Notes: a model not told the origin generated them from the letters alone. A stretch of DNA of 7,105 bases from Dokdonella_A sp038237055 (GCA_038237055.1 JBBRZD010000173.1:1-7105); one strand, 5' to 3'; positions 1 to 6,800 are shown, counted from the first letter of the stretch. Made by a program: numbers and translations.

Positions 1-634
1 CGCTACTGGCGTGATTGCCGTGGAAACTGCAGTCCTCGATGCTGACGCCGCCGCCGCTGATGAAGGCGCCGCCGCCGAGGATCCCGACATTGTTGTCGAA
101 GGTCACCGACTTCATCGTCACAGCTGCATTGACGCTCTTCAGCCCGCCGCCGTCGCGGTCGCTGCCGGCGTTGAATGCGTTGTTGTTCTTGAAGACGACA
201 CTGACGAGGTCAAGCGTCGAGATGCCTGGCGGCGAAACACCGATCGACACGCCGCCGATGCCGTTCTCGATATCGAGGTTGCGCAGTCCGATGCGCGCGT
301 TGGTGATGCGCATCACCCTGCCGGCAGTCGTCCCGTAAATGCGCGTAGGAACCGCGAGGGTTCCAATGATGTCCACCCGGGCAGGATCATTCAAGATTGT
401 CAGCGTGGTTGTCAGCAGCACTTGCGGCACGCTGACAAGGATGCGCGTATCGCTGGCGCTGAAGTGCGCCAGGGTCAAAGCTTCGCGCAGGGAGCAGGGA
501 GTAGCTGTCGAGCAGTCGTGGCCGCTCGGTGAATCGGCGGCAGAGCCGACGAAAAGATCGCCAGCGCTCGCCGTGTTCGCGCAGACTGCGCACAGGCCTG
601 CTGCGATCCAGCTCAGGAATTGACGTGCTGTCAT
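1..634 (-). CDS. Secreted CSLREA-domain beta-helix protein, C-terminus cut by window edge
   Basis: Reading the minus strand from the ATG at 634-632 gives 211 open codons that run off the left edge. Residues 1-24 form a signal peptide: Arg at 4, a hydrophobic core at about 6-19, and a TASA cleavage site before Gly25. Residues 41-52 (CSTATPCSLREA) carry the CSLREA motif, known from short N-terminal domains of secreted or surface proteins of Xanthomonadales and other bacteria. From about residue 62 the chain shows short beta-strand and Asn/Gly-rich turns (FKNNN, FDNN, GGGAFISGGG, DCSFHGN), typical of a right-handed parallel beta-helix of the pectate-lyase/polymorphic-outer-membrane-protein kind. 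The start is supported by a Shine-Dalgarno sequence and by the signal peptide directly after it. The protein is probably exported; its substrate or partner is unknown. It follows leucine dehydrogenase on the same strand after 53 bp, with no evident functional link. Confidence 0.85.
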   Translation of the reverse strand, partial: MTARQFLSWIAAGLCAVCANTASAGDLFVGSAADSPSGHDCSTATPCSLREALTLAHFSASDTRILVSVPQVLLTTTLTILNDPARVDIIGTLAVPTRIYGTTAGRVMRITNARIGLRNLDIENGIGGVSIGVSPPGISTLDLVSVVFKNNNAFNAGSDRDGGGLKSVNAAVTMKSVTFDNNVGILGGGAFISGGGVSIEDCSFHGNHASS

Positions 635-639
635 TGCCG

Positions 640-648
640 CCCCCTCTC
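640..648 (-). promoter_or_regulatory. Ribosome binding site of the CSLREA protein
   Basis: On the minus strand the sequence GAGAGGGGG lies 5 nt before the ATG at 634-632. It fixes the start of the secreted protein, whose reading frame is otherwise bounded only by the window edge. No convincing separate promoter is visible in the 53 bp before the gene, so it may be read through from leucine dehydrogenase or from a promoter inside that gene. Confidence 0.6.
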
Positions 649-679
649 AATCCGGGTGGCGGCAAGTCTACCTGACAGA

Positions 680-696
680 GGCCAGTTTTACTGGCC
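680..696. repeat. Perfect 7-bp inverted repeat over the leucine dehydrogenase stop codon
   Basis: GGCCAGT-TTT-ACTGGCC is a perfect palindrome with a 3-nt loop. The minus-strand stop codon TAA (690-688) overlaps the loop. In mRNA it would form a short stable hairpin at the very end of the dehydrogenase reading frame. No U-tract follows on either strand, so it is not a canonical intrinsic terminator. It could mark a 3' end processed by nucleases or reduce read-through into the CSLREA gene. Confidence 0.5.
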
Positions 697-1791
697 GCGC
701 ATGCGACCGAGGAAGCGTGGTCCGTTGTTGCCCATGGTCGGCAGCTTGATCTTGCCTATGGCCAAGATGCGCTCTTCGGCCATGCGATCGGCTGCCTTGT
801 AGGTCGGGATGCCGTCACGTTCGGCAATCTGGAAGATGCGCGAGAGGTTCAGATAAATCGTGCGCATCATGCGCATCGCGCGCTCGCGGTTGTAGCCATC
901 GATCTCGAGCGACACGTTCATCACGCCACCGGCGTTGACCGCGTAGTCGGGCGCATACAGCACACCGCGACGGGTCAGTTCATCGCCGATCTCGTCCGTC
1001 GCGAGCTGATTGTTCGCGGCGCCGCAGATGATCTTCGCCTTGATGCGGTCGATGGTTTTCTCATTGAGCGTGCCGCCAAGTGCGCACGGGCTGTAGACGT
1101 CGGCGTCGACGTCGTAGATTTCATCGAGTCCGACAGCGGTGCAGCCGTGGTCGTCGACAGCCTTCTGCACGAGTTCCTTGTTGATGTCGGTGACGAACAC
1201 CTTTGCGCCCTGCTCACGCAGCAGCTTGATGAATTCCATGCCGACGTGGCCGGCGCCCTGCACGGCATAGCTGTACTTGCCGACGTCTTCGTTGCCGTGC
1301 TTATGGCTGAGCGCAGCCATCAGTCCCTGCAGCGTGCCGAATGCGGTGAACGGCGACGGATCGCCCGAGCCGCCGTGCACCTGATGCACGCCGGTGACGA
1401 ATTCGGTTTCGCGGAACACCCAGTCCATGTCATTGACGTCGATGCCGACGTCTTCGGCCGTGATGTAACGGCCGTTGAGCGAATTGACGAATCGGCCGAA
1501 CGCGCGGAACAGCGCTTCGGACTTGTCCTTGGCCGGATCGCCAATGATCACAGCCTTGCCGCCGCCGAGGTTAAGGCCCGCGACCGCATTCTTGTACGTC
1601 ATGCCGCGCGACAGACGCAGCACGTCGTTCAACGCTTCCGCCTCGCTCTTGTACGGCCACATGCGCAAGCCACCGAGAGCAGGCCCGAGCACGGTGTTGT
1701 GGACTGCGATGATGGCCTTCAGGCCCGCATCCTTGTTATGGCAGAACACGACCTGCTCATGGCCGGTCTGGGCGATGGTTTCAAAAATCAT
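688..1791 (-). CDS. ldh: Leucine dehydrogenase (Glu/Leu/Phe/Val dehydrogenase family)
   Basis: This cytosolic NAD-dependent enzyme (also called bcd) reversibly deaminates leucine, valine and isoleucine to the branched 2-oxo acids and ammonium, the first step of branched-chain amino acid catabolism. The 367-residue length is normal for the family. Known family features are present in order: GPALGG (36-41); MTYKN with substrate-binding Lys67; GLNLGGGK with catalytic Lys79; TAEDVG with catalytic Asp114; the Rossmann motif GAGHVG (179-184); Asp202 at the end of the second Rossmann strand, as in NAD-preferring members; CGAANNQ (256-262); and APDYAVNAGG (280-289). Lys67, Lys79 and Asp114 correspond to Lys68, Lys80 and Asp115 of the Geobacillus stearothermophilus enzyme. 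The ATG at 1791 is supported by AGGAG 5 nt upstream (plus-strand 1797-1801) and by alignment with the family N-terminus. The gene is divergent from the TetR gene. Nothing is truncated. Confidence 0.95.
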   Translation of the reverse strand: MIFETIAQTGHEQVVFCHNKDAGLKAIIAVHNTVLGPALGGLRMWPYKSEAEALNDVLRLSRGMTYKNAVAGLNLGGGKAVIIGDPAKDKSEALFRAFGRFVNSLNGRYITAEDVGIDVNDMDWVFRETEFVTGVHQVHGGSGDPSPFTAFGTLQGLMAALSHKHGNEDVGKYSYAVQGAGHVGMEFIKLLREQGAKVFVTDINKELVQKAVDDHGCTAVGLDEIYDVDADVYSPCALGGTLNEKTIDRIKAKIICGAANNQLATDEIGDELTRRGVLYAPDYAVNAGGVMNVSLEIDGYNRERAMRMMRTIYLNLSRIFQIAERDGIPTYKAADRMAEERILAIGKIKLPTMGNNGPRFLGRMRGQ

Positions 1792-1827
1792 GGTTGCTCC
1801 TGCGACGCAGAAAAAAACCCATTACCG

Positions 1828-1850
1828 ACAGTTGCGCATTGCGAAACTGT
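1828..1850. repeat. 23-bp palindrome in the leucine dehydrogenase leader
   Basis: ACAGTT (1828-1833) pairs perfectly with AACTGT (1845-1850). After one mismatch, CGC (1835-1837) pairs with GCG (1841-1843) around a 3-nt loop. In the minus-strand transcript this is a compact hairpin, followed after 10 nt by a run of seven U (plus-strand A at 1811-1817) and then by the AGGAG ribosome site. It could be a dimeric repressor operator, or an attenuator-like leader hairpin. The 10-nt gap before the U-run argues against a normal intrinsic terminator. Confidence 0.4.
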
Positions 1851-1932
1851 ACGAAGAACGGGCTGCAAGTAATTGATAGGGACTTCGTTTACGTGTCTTC
1901 GGCATGTGGCCGGCGGAACGCGGCGCGTGGCG

Positions 1933-1938
1933 ATTGTA
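1933..1938 (-). promoter_or_regulatory. Candidate -10 element of the leucine dehydrogenase promoter
   Basis: On the minus strand this reads TACAAT (5 of 6 matches to the sigma-70 consensus) in the context GGCTACAATCGCC. No good -35 hexamer sits 16-18 bp upstream (TGTCGT at about 1961-1956), so an activator or another sigma contact would be needed. Transcription from here would give a leader of about 135 nt that contains the 1828-1850 hairpin. The core TACAATCnCC also occurs before icmF at 3793. Confidence 0.4.
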
Positions 1939-2008
1939 GCCGCGCAGATCGGGTGACGACAGTGCGTGAACCCGGAGCCGCTCGCCTCTGATGCCAGTTC
2001 TCGGCCTA

Positions 2009-2037
2009 TTGAAACGAACGAACGGTCGTGCTATTTA
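2009..2037 (+). promoter_or_regulatory. Candidate promoter of the TetR-hydrolase operon
   Basis: TTGAAA (2009-2014) is a good -35 hexamer. Exactly 17 bp later lies TATTTA (2032-2037), a poor -10 match. Transcription would begin about 2043-2045, next to the ATG at 2046, so the mRNA would be leaderless or nearly so. That fits the lack of any Shine-Dalgarno sequence before the ATG. The whole spacer is occupied by the imperfect palindrome at 2014-2029, the arrangement expected for autorepression. Confidence 0.45.
2014..2029. promoter_or_regulatory. Probable TetR-family operator
   Basis: ACGAAC-GAAC-GGTCGT is an inverted repeat with 5 of 6 symmetric positions and a 4-nt centre. Its length and ACGA/TCGT ends resemble operators commonly found in front of TetR/AcrR-type regulator genes. 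It lies 16 bp before the TetR start codon and between the proposed -35 and -10 boxes. Binding there would block RNA polymerase. Confidence 0.55.
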
Positions 2038-2045
2038 TTGGCGTA

Positions 2046-2648
2046 ATGAGCAACCTGACCGCCACGAGCAAAGGCGCCGCTACGCGCGAGCTGATTATCG
2101 AGCGTGCCTACGCGATCGCCTGCCGCGATGGTCTCGAAGGCCTGTCGATCGGCGATCTTGCGCAAGCCGTTGGCATGTCCAAAAGCGGAGTCTTCGCGCA
2201 TTTCGGTTCGCGCGAAGACCTGCAGCTTGCCGTGCTGGAGTCGGGCGGACGACGCTTCGGCGAAGCGGTGCTGGTGCCGGCCTTGCGCAAGCCGCGCGGT
2301 CTCGCGCGCTTGCGCGCGATCACCAAGGGATGGTTCGATTGGGTGCGCGACAACCGCCAGGGTTGCCTGATCATGGGTGCTGTCAGCGAATACGATTCGC
2401 GCGTGGGCAGTTTGCACGATGCGGTGGTTGCATTGATCCAGCGCTGGCGCAACGACACCGCACGCGCCGTGGTGATGGCGGTCGAGGCCGGCGAATTGCG
2501 CGCCGACACCGACGCGAAACAACTTTCATTTGAAATCTTCGGCATTGCGCTGGCCCTGCATCAGGACACGCGCTTGTTCGACGCCAAGCAGGCGAGGGCG
2601 CAGGCGGAACGCGCGTTCGATCGCCTGCTCAAATCCCACAGTCCCTGA
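2046..2648 (+). CDS. TetR/AcrR-family transcriptional repressor
   Basis: The 200-residue length is typical for the family. The N-terminal DNA-binding domain covers about residues 13-60: helix 1 (TRELIIERAYAIACRDG), then the helix-turn-helix LSIGDLAQAVGMSKSGVFAHF (33-53) followed by GSREDLQLAVLE. The C-terminal helical domain (about 75-195) is the ligand-binding and dimer part and includes the GCLIMGAVSEYDSRVG segment seen in one TetR subclass. A GTG at 2028 is in frame, but it lies inside the operator and upstream of the inferred transcription start, so I chose ATG 2046. The gene probably represses itself and the alpha/beta hydrolase 16 nt downstream. It is divergent from leucine dehydrogenase and could also act on that gene. 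The ligand is unknown; an acyl-CoA or a substrate of the hydrolase is conceivable but only a guess. Confidence 0.92.
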   Translation: MSNLTATSKGAATRELIIERAYAIACRDGLEGLSIGDLAQAVGMSKSGVFAHFGSREDLQLAVLESGGRRFGEAVLVPALRKPRGLARLRAITKGWFDWVRDNRQGCLIMGAVSEYDSRVGSLHDAVVALIQRWRNDTARAVVMAVEAGELRADTDAKQLSFEIFGIALALHQDTRLFDAKQARAQAERAFDRLLKSHSP

Positions 2649-2654
2649 AACCAT

Positions 2655-2658
2655 GAGG
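2655..2658 (+). promoter_or_regulatory. Ribosome binding site that selects the hydrolase start
   Basis: GAGG lies 6 nt before the ATG at 2665. The in-frame ATG at 2653 overlaps this motif and has no Shine-Dalgarno sequence of its own. The later in-frame ATG at 2717 also lacks one. Confidence 0.45.
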
Positions 2659-2664
2659 TACCCC

Positions 2665-3591
2665 ATGACCGCGACGACGGCGAACAGAAATAGCACGATC
2701 GTTCGTAATATCTTCATGCTGCGCCTGCGCACAGGCTTTGCTTTTGGAAGCTGGCTGCGTCCCGCAGCGACCTTGCGCCGCGCCTACCGCTTGTTCTGCA
2801 CGCCGCTGTCGAGTTCGCGCAGGCGCGCCGCGACGGCGGCCACGGGCGATGCGGTGCTGTCGAGCTTCCCTTTCGCTGGCGAACAGTTAGGCCTGTACGT
2901 CTGGGGTGATCCGACGTCGCAGCCCTTTGTGTTGCTTTCGCACGGCTGGTCGAGCCATGCGACGCGATTTCTGCCCTGGGTGGAGAGATTGCGCGAAGCA
3001 GGCTACGCGGTGATTGGCTTCGATCAGATTGGTCACGGGCGCAGTGGCGGTCGACGCTCGACCTTGCCAGATTTTGCCGACGTGCTGGTCGAGGTTGCGC
3101 ACCGATATGGCAAGGCATCGGCGGTCATCGGGCATTCGCTTGGGGGCGCAGCAACCGTGCTCGCACTGGCCGCGGGTATCGAGGCCGAGCGCGTGATCCT
3201 CATTGCGCCGGTGGCCGATCCGCTCGCTGCGGCATCGCGGTTCGCCCGCTTCGTCGGCCTGGCCGAGCATTTGTCGGCGCACTTGTTCGACGAATACGAA
3301 GCCTTCCATCCGACGCGCGTCTCCAGTTTGCAGGCGCATCTGAAAGTGCCGGCAATTGCGTGTCCGGCTTTGATCGTGCACGACCTGGGAGATCGGGAAG
3401 TGCCTTGGGCGGAAGGCGAACGCATCGCGCGTCACTGGCCCGATGCGCGCTTGCTGACGACGAGTGGCCTCGGACATCACCGTGTGGTCGATGACGGCGA
3501 CGTGATCGACGCAGGCATCCGGTTCCTCGCCGGGGGAATCGTCGGCGACCGCGTGATTTCGTCGCCGAACCTGCCGTACGGGTTCGCCTGA
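2665..3591 (+). CDS. Alpha/beta hydrolase, substrate unknown
   Basis: This 308-residue serine hydrolase has an alpha/beta-fold core. Visible elements: LLSHGWSSH (90-98) with the HG oxyanion motif; DQIGHGRSGG (120-129); the nucleophile elbow GHSLGG (156-161) with Ser158; the acid in HDLGDREVPW, most likely Asp243; and the base in GLGHHR, most likely His271. A complete catalytic triad is therefore present. Residues 1-50 are basic and less conserved-looking, with the segment AYRLFCTP (about 40-47) often seen before the core in such hydrolases. A start at Met18 (ATG 2717) cannot be excluded. ATG 2665 is preferred for its GAGG site. There is no clear signal peptide or membrane anchor, so it is probably cytosolic. 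It follows the TetR gene after 16 nt and is probably cotranscribed and repressed by it. It may hydrolyse an ester, lactone or thioester; the sequence does not say which. Confidence 0.88.
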   Translation: MTATTANRNSTIVRNIFMLRLRTGFAFGSWLRPAATLRRAYRLFCTPLSSSRRRAATAATGDAVLSSFPFAGEQLGLYVWGDPTSQPFVLLSHGWSSHATRFLPWVERLREAGYAVIGFDQIGHGRSGGRRSTLPDFADVLVEVAHRYGKASAVIGHSLGGAATVLALAAGIEAERVILIAPVADPLAAASRFARFVGLAEHLSAHLFDEYEAFHPTRVSSLQAHLKVPAIACPALIVHDLGDREVPWAEGERIARHWPDARLLTTSGLGHHRVVDDGDVIDAGIRFLAGGIVGDRVISSPNLPYGFA

Positions 3592-3638
3592 GGCGTTTGC
3601 GAAGCGGCTGGATATCGCGCTATCGAGCAATCAAGATT

Positions 3639-3669
3639 CTCCCCATCAAGGCTAAGGTCGGGTGGGGAG
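3639..3669. repeat. REP-like inverted repeat after the hydrolase gene
   Basis: CTCCCCA (3639-3645) is the exact inverse complement of TGGGGAG (3663-3669). Two more pairs, one of them G-U, extend the stem to 9 bp with a 13-nt loop that contains AAGGCTAAGG. It lies 48 nt after the hydrolase stop codon. It has no following U-tract, so it is more like a REP-type extragenic palindrome or a 3'-end stabilising hairpin than an intrinsic terminator. Confidence 0.4.
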
Positions 3670-3748
3670 GGTGTTCGCGCCGTGCGGCGGACGCGGCACA
3701 GGGGCCGTTGCGCAATGTTCTTTTACTCGGTGGGCGTCCCTGTCGACT

Positions 3749-3781
3749 GCGGCGATGCCCCGCCCGCAGCGGCATCGCCGC
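3749..3781. repeat. Perfect 11-bp inverted repeat upstream of icmF
   Basis: GCGGCGATGCC (3749-3759) and GGCATCGCCGC (3771-3781) are exact inverse complements separated by 11 nt. The half-site centres are 22 bp apart, about two helical turns. The right arm covers the place where the -35 box of the icmF promoter should be. A dimeric regulator binding here would occlude or contact RNA polymerase. An RNA hairpin is the alternative if transcription starts further upstream. The rest of the 3592-3829 intergenic stretch holds only the REP-like repeat and the -10 box described separately. Confidence 0.5.
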
Positions 3782-3792
3782 GCGAGCGGCGT

Positions 3793-3798
3793 TACAAT
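3793..3798 (+). promoter_or_regulatory. icmF: Candidate -10 element of the icmF promoter
   Basis: TACAAT in the context GCGTTACAATCTCCG matches the sigma-70 -10 consensus at 5 of 6 positions. It would place the transcript start near 3805 and give a leader of about 25 nt. The -35 position (about 3770-3775, CGGCAT) is poor and overlaps the right arm of the 3749-3781 inverted repeat. This suggests control by a bound regulator. Confidence 0.5.
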
Positions 3799-3829
3799 CT
3801 CCGTTCAGCCTCACGATTGCGGATTCGCC

Positions 3830-6800
3830 ATGAGCACACCTGCCCAGAACCTCGCCACCGATACATCGATCGAGGGCGCGCCGCTGCGCTTCGTCACCGC
3901 GGCCAGCCTGTTCGACGGCCACGACGCTGCGATCAACATCATGCGTCGCCTGATCCAGGCGCAAGGCGCCGAAGTCGTCCACCTCGGCCACAACCGCTCG
4001 GTCGAAGACGTCGTGCGAGCCGCGCTGCAGGAAGACGCCGACGCGATCGCGCTGTCCTCGTACCAAGGCGGCCACGTCGAATATTTCAAGTACATGATCG
4101 ACATGCTCAAGGAACGCGGCGCAGGACACATCCGCGTGTTCGGCGGCGGCGGCGGCACGATCACGCCGGAAGAAATCCGCGAACTGCAGGCCTACGGCGT
4201 CGAGCGCATCTATCACCCGAACGACGGTATGCATCTCGGCCTCGTCGCGATGATTCAGGACGTCGTCGCGCGCGCGCGCACCGCCGCAGACGCGCGCGTG
4301 CTGCGCGACGCCGACGCGCACACGCTGCCGCCCGCACAGGTGAATATCGAAGATGAAATCGCCGTCGGCCATGCGTTGACCGCGATCGAGGAAGGCCGCC
4401 ACGACGAGCATCAGCTCGACCGTCTGCGCAAGGAATGGCAGCTCGCAGGCGGCAAGACACCCGTGGTCGGAATCACCGGTACCGGTGGTGCGGGCAAGTC
4501 GTCGGTTGTCGATGAGCTGCTGTTGCGGTTCCTGCATGCGTTCCCGCAGATGCGCGTTGCGGTGCTTGCAGTTGATCCGACGCGTCGTCGTTCCGGCGGC
4601 GCCTTGCTCGGTGATCGCATCCGCATGAATTCGCTGCGCAGCCATCGCGTCTTCATGCGCTCGATGGCAACGCGTCGCCAGCACGTGGCGACGAATGCCG
4701 TGCTGAAAGATTGCATCGCATTCCTGAAGGGCCAAGCCTACGACCTCGTCATCGTCGAAACTGCGGGCATCGGCCAGAGCGATTCGGAAATCGTCGATCT
4801 CGTCGACTTCCCGATGTACGTGATGACGAGCGATTACGGCGCCGCGAGCCAGCTCGAGAAGATCGACATGATCGACTTCGCCGAACTCATCGTGCTCAAC
4901 AAGTTCGACAAGCGCGGTGCCGAAGACGCGCTGCGTGACGTGCGCAAGCAATGGAAGCGCAATCGTGTCGCGTTTCAGTTGAAGGACGAGGACGTGCCGG
5001 TCTACCAGACCATCGCGAGCCAGTTCAACGATCCGGGCGTGACCTGGATGTTCACCAACCTGTGCCGCCTGTTGCGCGAAAAGAAATGGGGTCAGGTTCA
5101 TTTTTCGGGCCGTCGTCCGGAAGATTCCATAGCGCTCGCGTCGAAAAATGAACCTGACCCCATTTCGACGCCACGCATCGACTGGACCCCACACCTTGAC
5201 ACCTCGTTGAAGGAACCCCGCGCCACCGTGCTGATCCCTGGCGCGCGCGTGCGCTACCTCGCCGAGATTGCCGAGCAAGGCCGTGGAATCAATGGTGCGA
5301 TCGACAAGCAGGCCGAAGCGGCCGATCGCGCGCAGTCGTACTGGCAGTCGCTGCGAGATCTCGAAGACGCGGCATTACCGAAGATGCTCGACCTCTACGG
5401 CGTCGATGAACTGCTCCTGCCTTCGGCTGCAGCGCCGGAATTTCCGGCATCGGGCGAGCGCCGCAGTGGTGGACCGGACCGGCGCAAGCTGAAATTCAAC
5501 TGGGAGCTGCGACGCGAATCAGACGAGCGCGAAAGCAACGCGCCGCCAGTATCCATCGTCGATCGCTCGCTCGTCACTCTGCGCCAGCGCTACAACGATG
5601 CGATCCAGTCGCTTTCATCCGAATCGCTCAAGCTGCTGCGCGAATGGCCGCAGCGCCTGAAATCGATCATCGACGAGTTCACCGAATACGAAGTGCGCGG
5701 CAAGGTCATCAAGGTCGAAAACTATCGCGAGTCGCTGTCGCACCAGAAGATCCCGAAGATCGCGGCGCCCACCTACAAGAGCTGGGGCGAGCTGCTCGTC
5801 TTCCTGCAGAAAGAAAATCTTCCCGGCTACTATCCGTTTACCGGCGGCGTGTATCCGTATCGCCGCACCGGTGAAGATCCGATCCGAATGTTTGCCGGCG
5901 AGGGCACGCCCGAGCGCACCAATCGCCGCTTCCATTACCTGAGCGTGGGTCAGCCAGCGGCGCGTCTGTCGACCGCATTCGACTCGGTCACGCTGTACGG
6001 CGAAGATCCCGCTCCGCGTCCGGACATCTACGGAAAGATCGGCAACTCCGGCGTCAACGTGCCGACACTCGACGACATGAAGAAGCTGTATTCGGGCTTC
6101 GACTTGTGTGCGCCGACAACGTCGGTATCGATGACGATCAACGGCCCCGCGCCGATGATCCTCGCGATGTTCATGAATACCGCAATCGACCAGCAGATCG
6201 AGAAATATCTGAAGGAAGATCCCGCGCGCTGGGCCGACGCGGAGAAACAAATCGCAAAATTGTTTGAAGGCCGCACGCGTCCGCATTACCTCGGCGAGCT
6301 TCCCGCGACCAACAACGGTCTCGGCCTTGCTCTACTTGGCATCACCGGCGATCAAATCGTCGATGCGGAAACCTATGCGCGCATCAAGGCGCATACGCTG
6401 TCGACCGTGCGCGGCACCGTGCAGGCCGACATCCTCAAAGAAGACCAGGCACAGAACACCTGCATCTTCTCCACCGAATTCGCGCTGCGCATGATGGGCG
6501 ACATCCAGCAGTATTTCGTCGACAAGAAAGTGCGCAACTTCTACTCGGTATCGATCAGCGGATACCACATTGCCGAAGCCGGCGCGAACCCGATCTCGCA
6601 GCTCGCCTTCACGCTTTCGAACGGTTTTACCATCGTCGAGTATTACCTTGCACGCGGCATGAACATCGACGACTTTGCGCCGAACCTGTCGTTCTTCTTC
6701 TCCAACGGCATGGACCCGGAATACACCGTGATCGGTCGCGTCGCGCGGCGCATCTGGGCGCGCGCGATGCGCGAGCGTTACGGCGCGAACGAACGCAGCC

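Noticed and set aside
11..665. Open frames on both strands in the first 665 bases, including a minus-strand frame at 387-665
   Set aside because: The minus-strand frame from 634 has a signal peptide, a CSLREA motif, beta-helix character and a ribosome site. The others are Arg-, Ala- and Pro-rich shadows.
1147..1872. A 241-codon plus-strand frame opposite leucine dehydrogenase
   Set aside because: It is a shadow of the dehydrogenase gene, with no domain and a low-complexity composition. The opposite strand has complete family motifs.
1851..1888. A second pair of inverted hexamers, ACGAAG (1851-1856) and CTTCGT (1883-1888), as another TetR operator
   Set aside because: The arms are 26 bp apart and match the 2014-2029 operator only partly. 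A 6-bp pair at this distance is expected by chance.
2526..2732. A 68-codon minus-strand frame with a hydrophobic segment (MKILRTIVLFLFAVVAVMGY)
   Set aside because: It looks like a small membrane protein, but it is antisense to the end of the TetR gene and the start of the hydrolase, and has only a weak ribosome site. The hydrophobic stretch is mostly the complement of the hydrolase N-terminus. I cannot support it without expression or conservation data.
3680..3705. GC-rich short repeats (GCCG/CGGC, GTGC/GCAC) as a terminator after the hydrolase
   Set aside because: Stems of 4 bp in GC-rich DNA are expected by chance, and no U-run follows.
5083..5166. Reading the icmF palindrome as a transcription terminator or as a gene boundary
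   Set aside because: No U-tract follows either arm, and the reading frame continues through it into a complete linker and mutase domain.
3620..5278. A 552-codon open frame on the minus strand, opposite icmF
   Set aside because: It lies antisense to a clearly homologous mutase, runs on through the intergenic region, and is rich in His, Asp, Arg and Ala as expected from reversed GC-rich codons. It has no recognisable domain.
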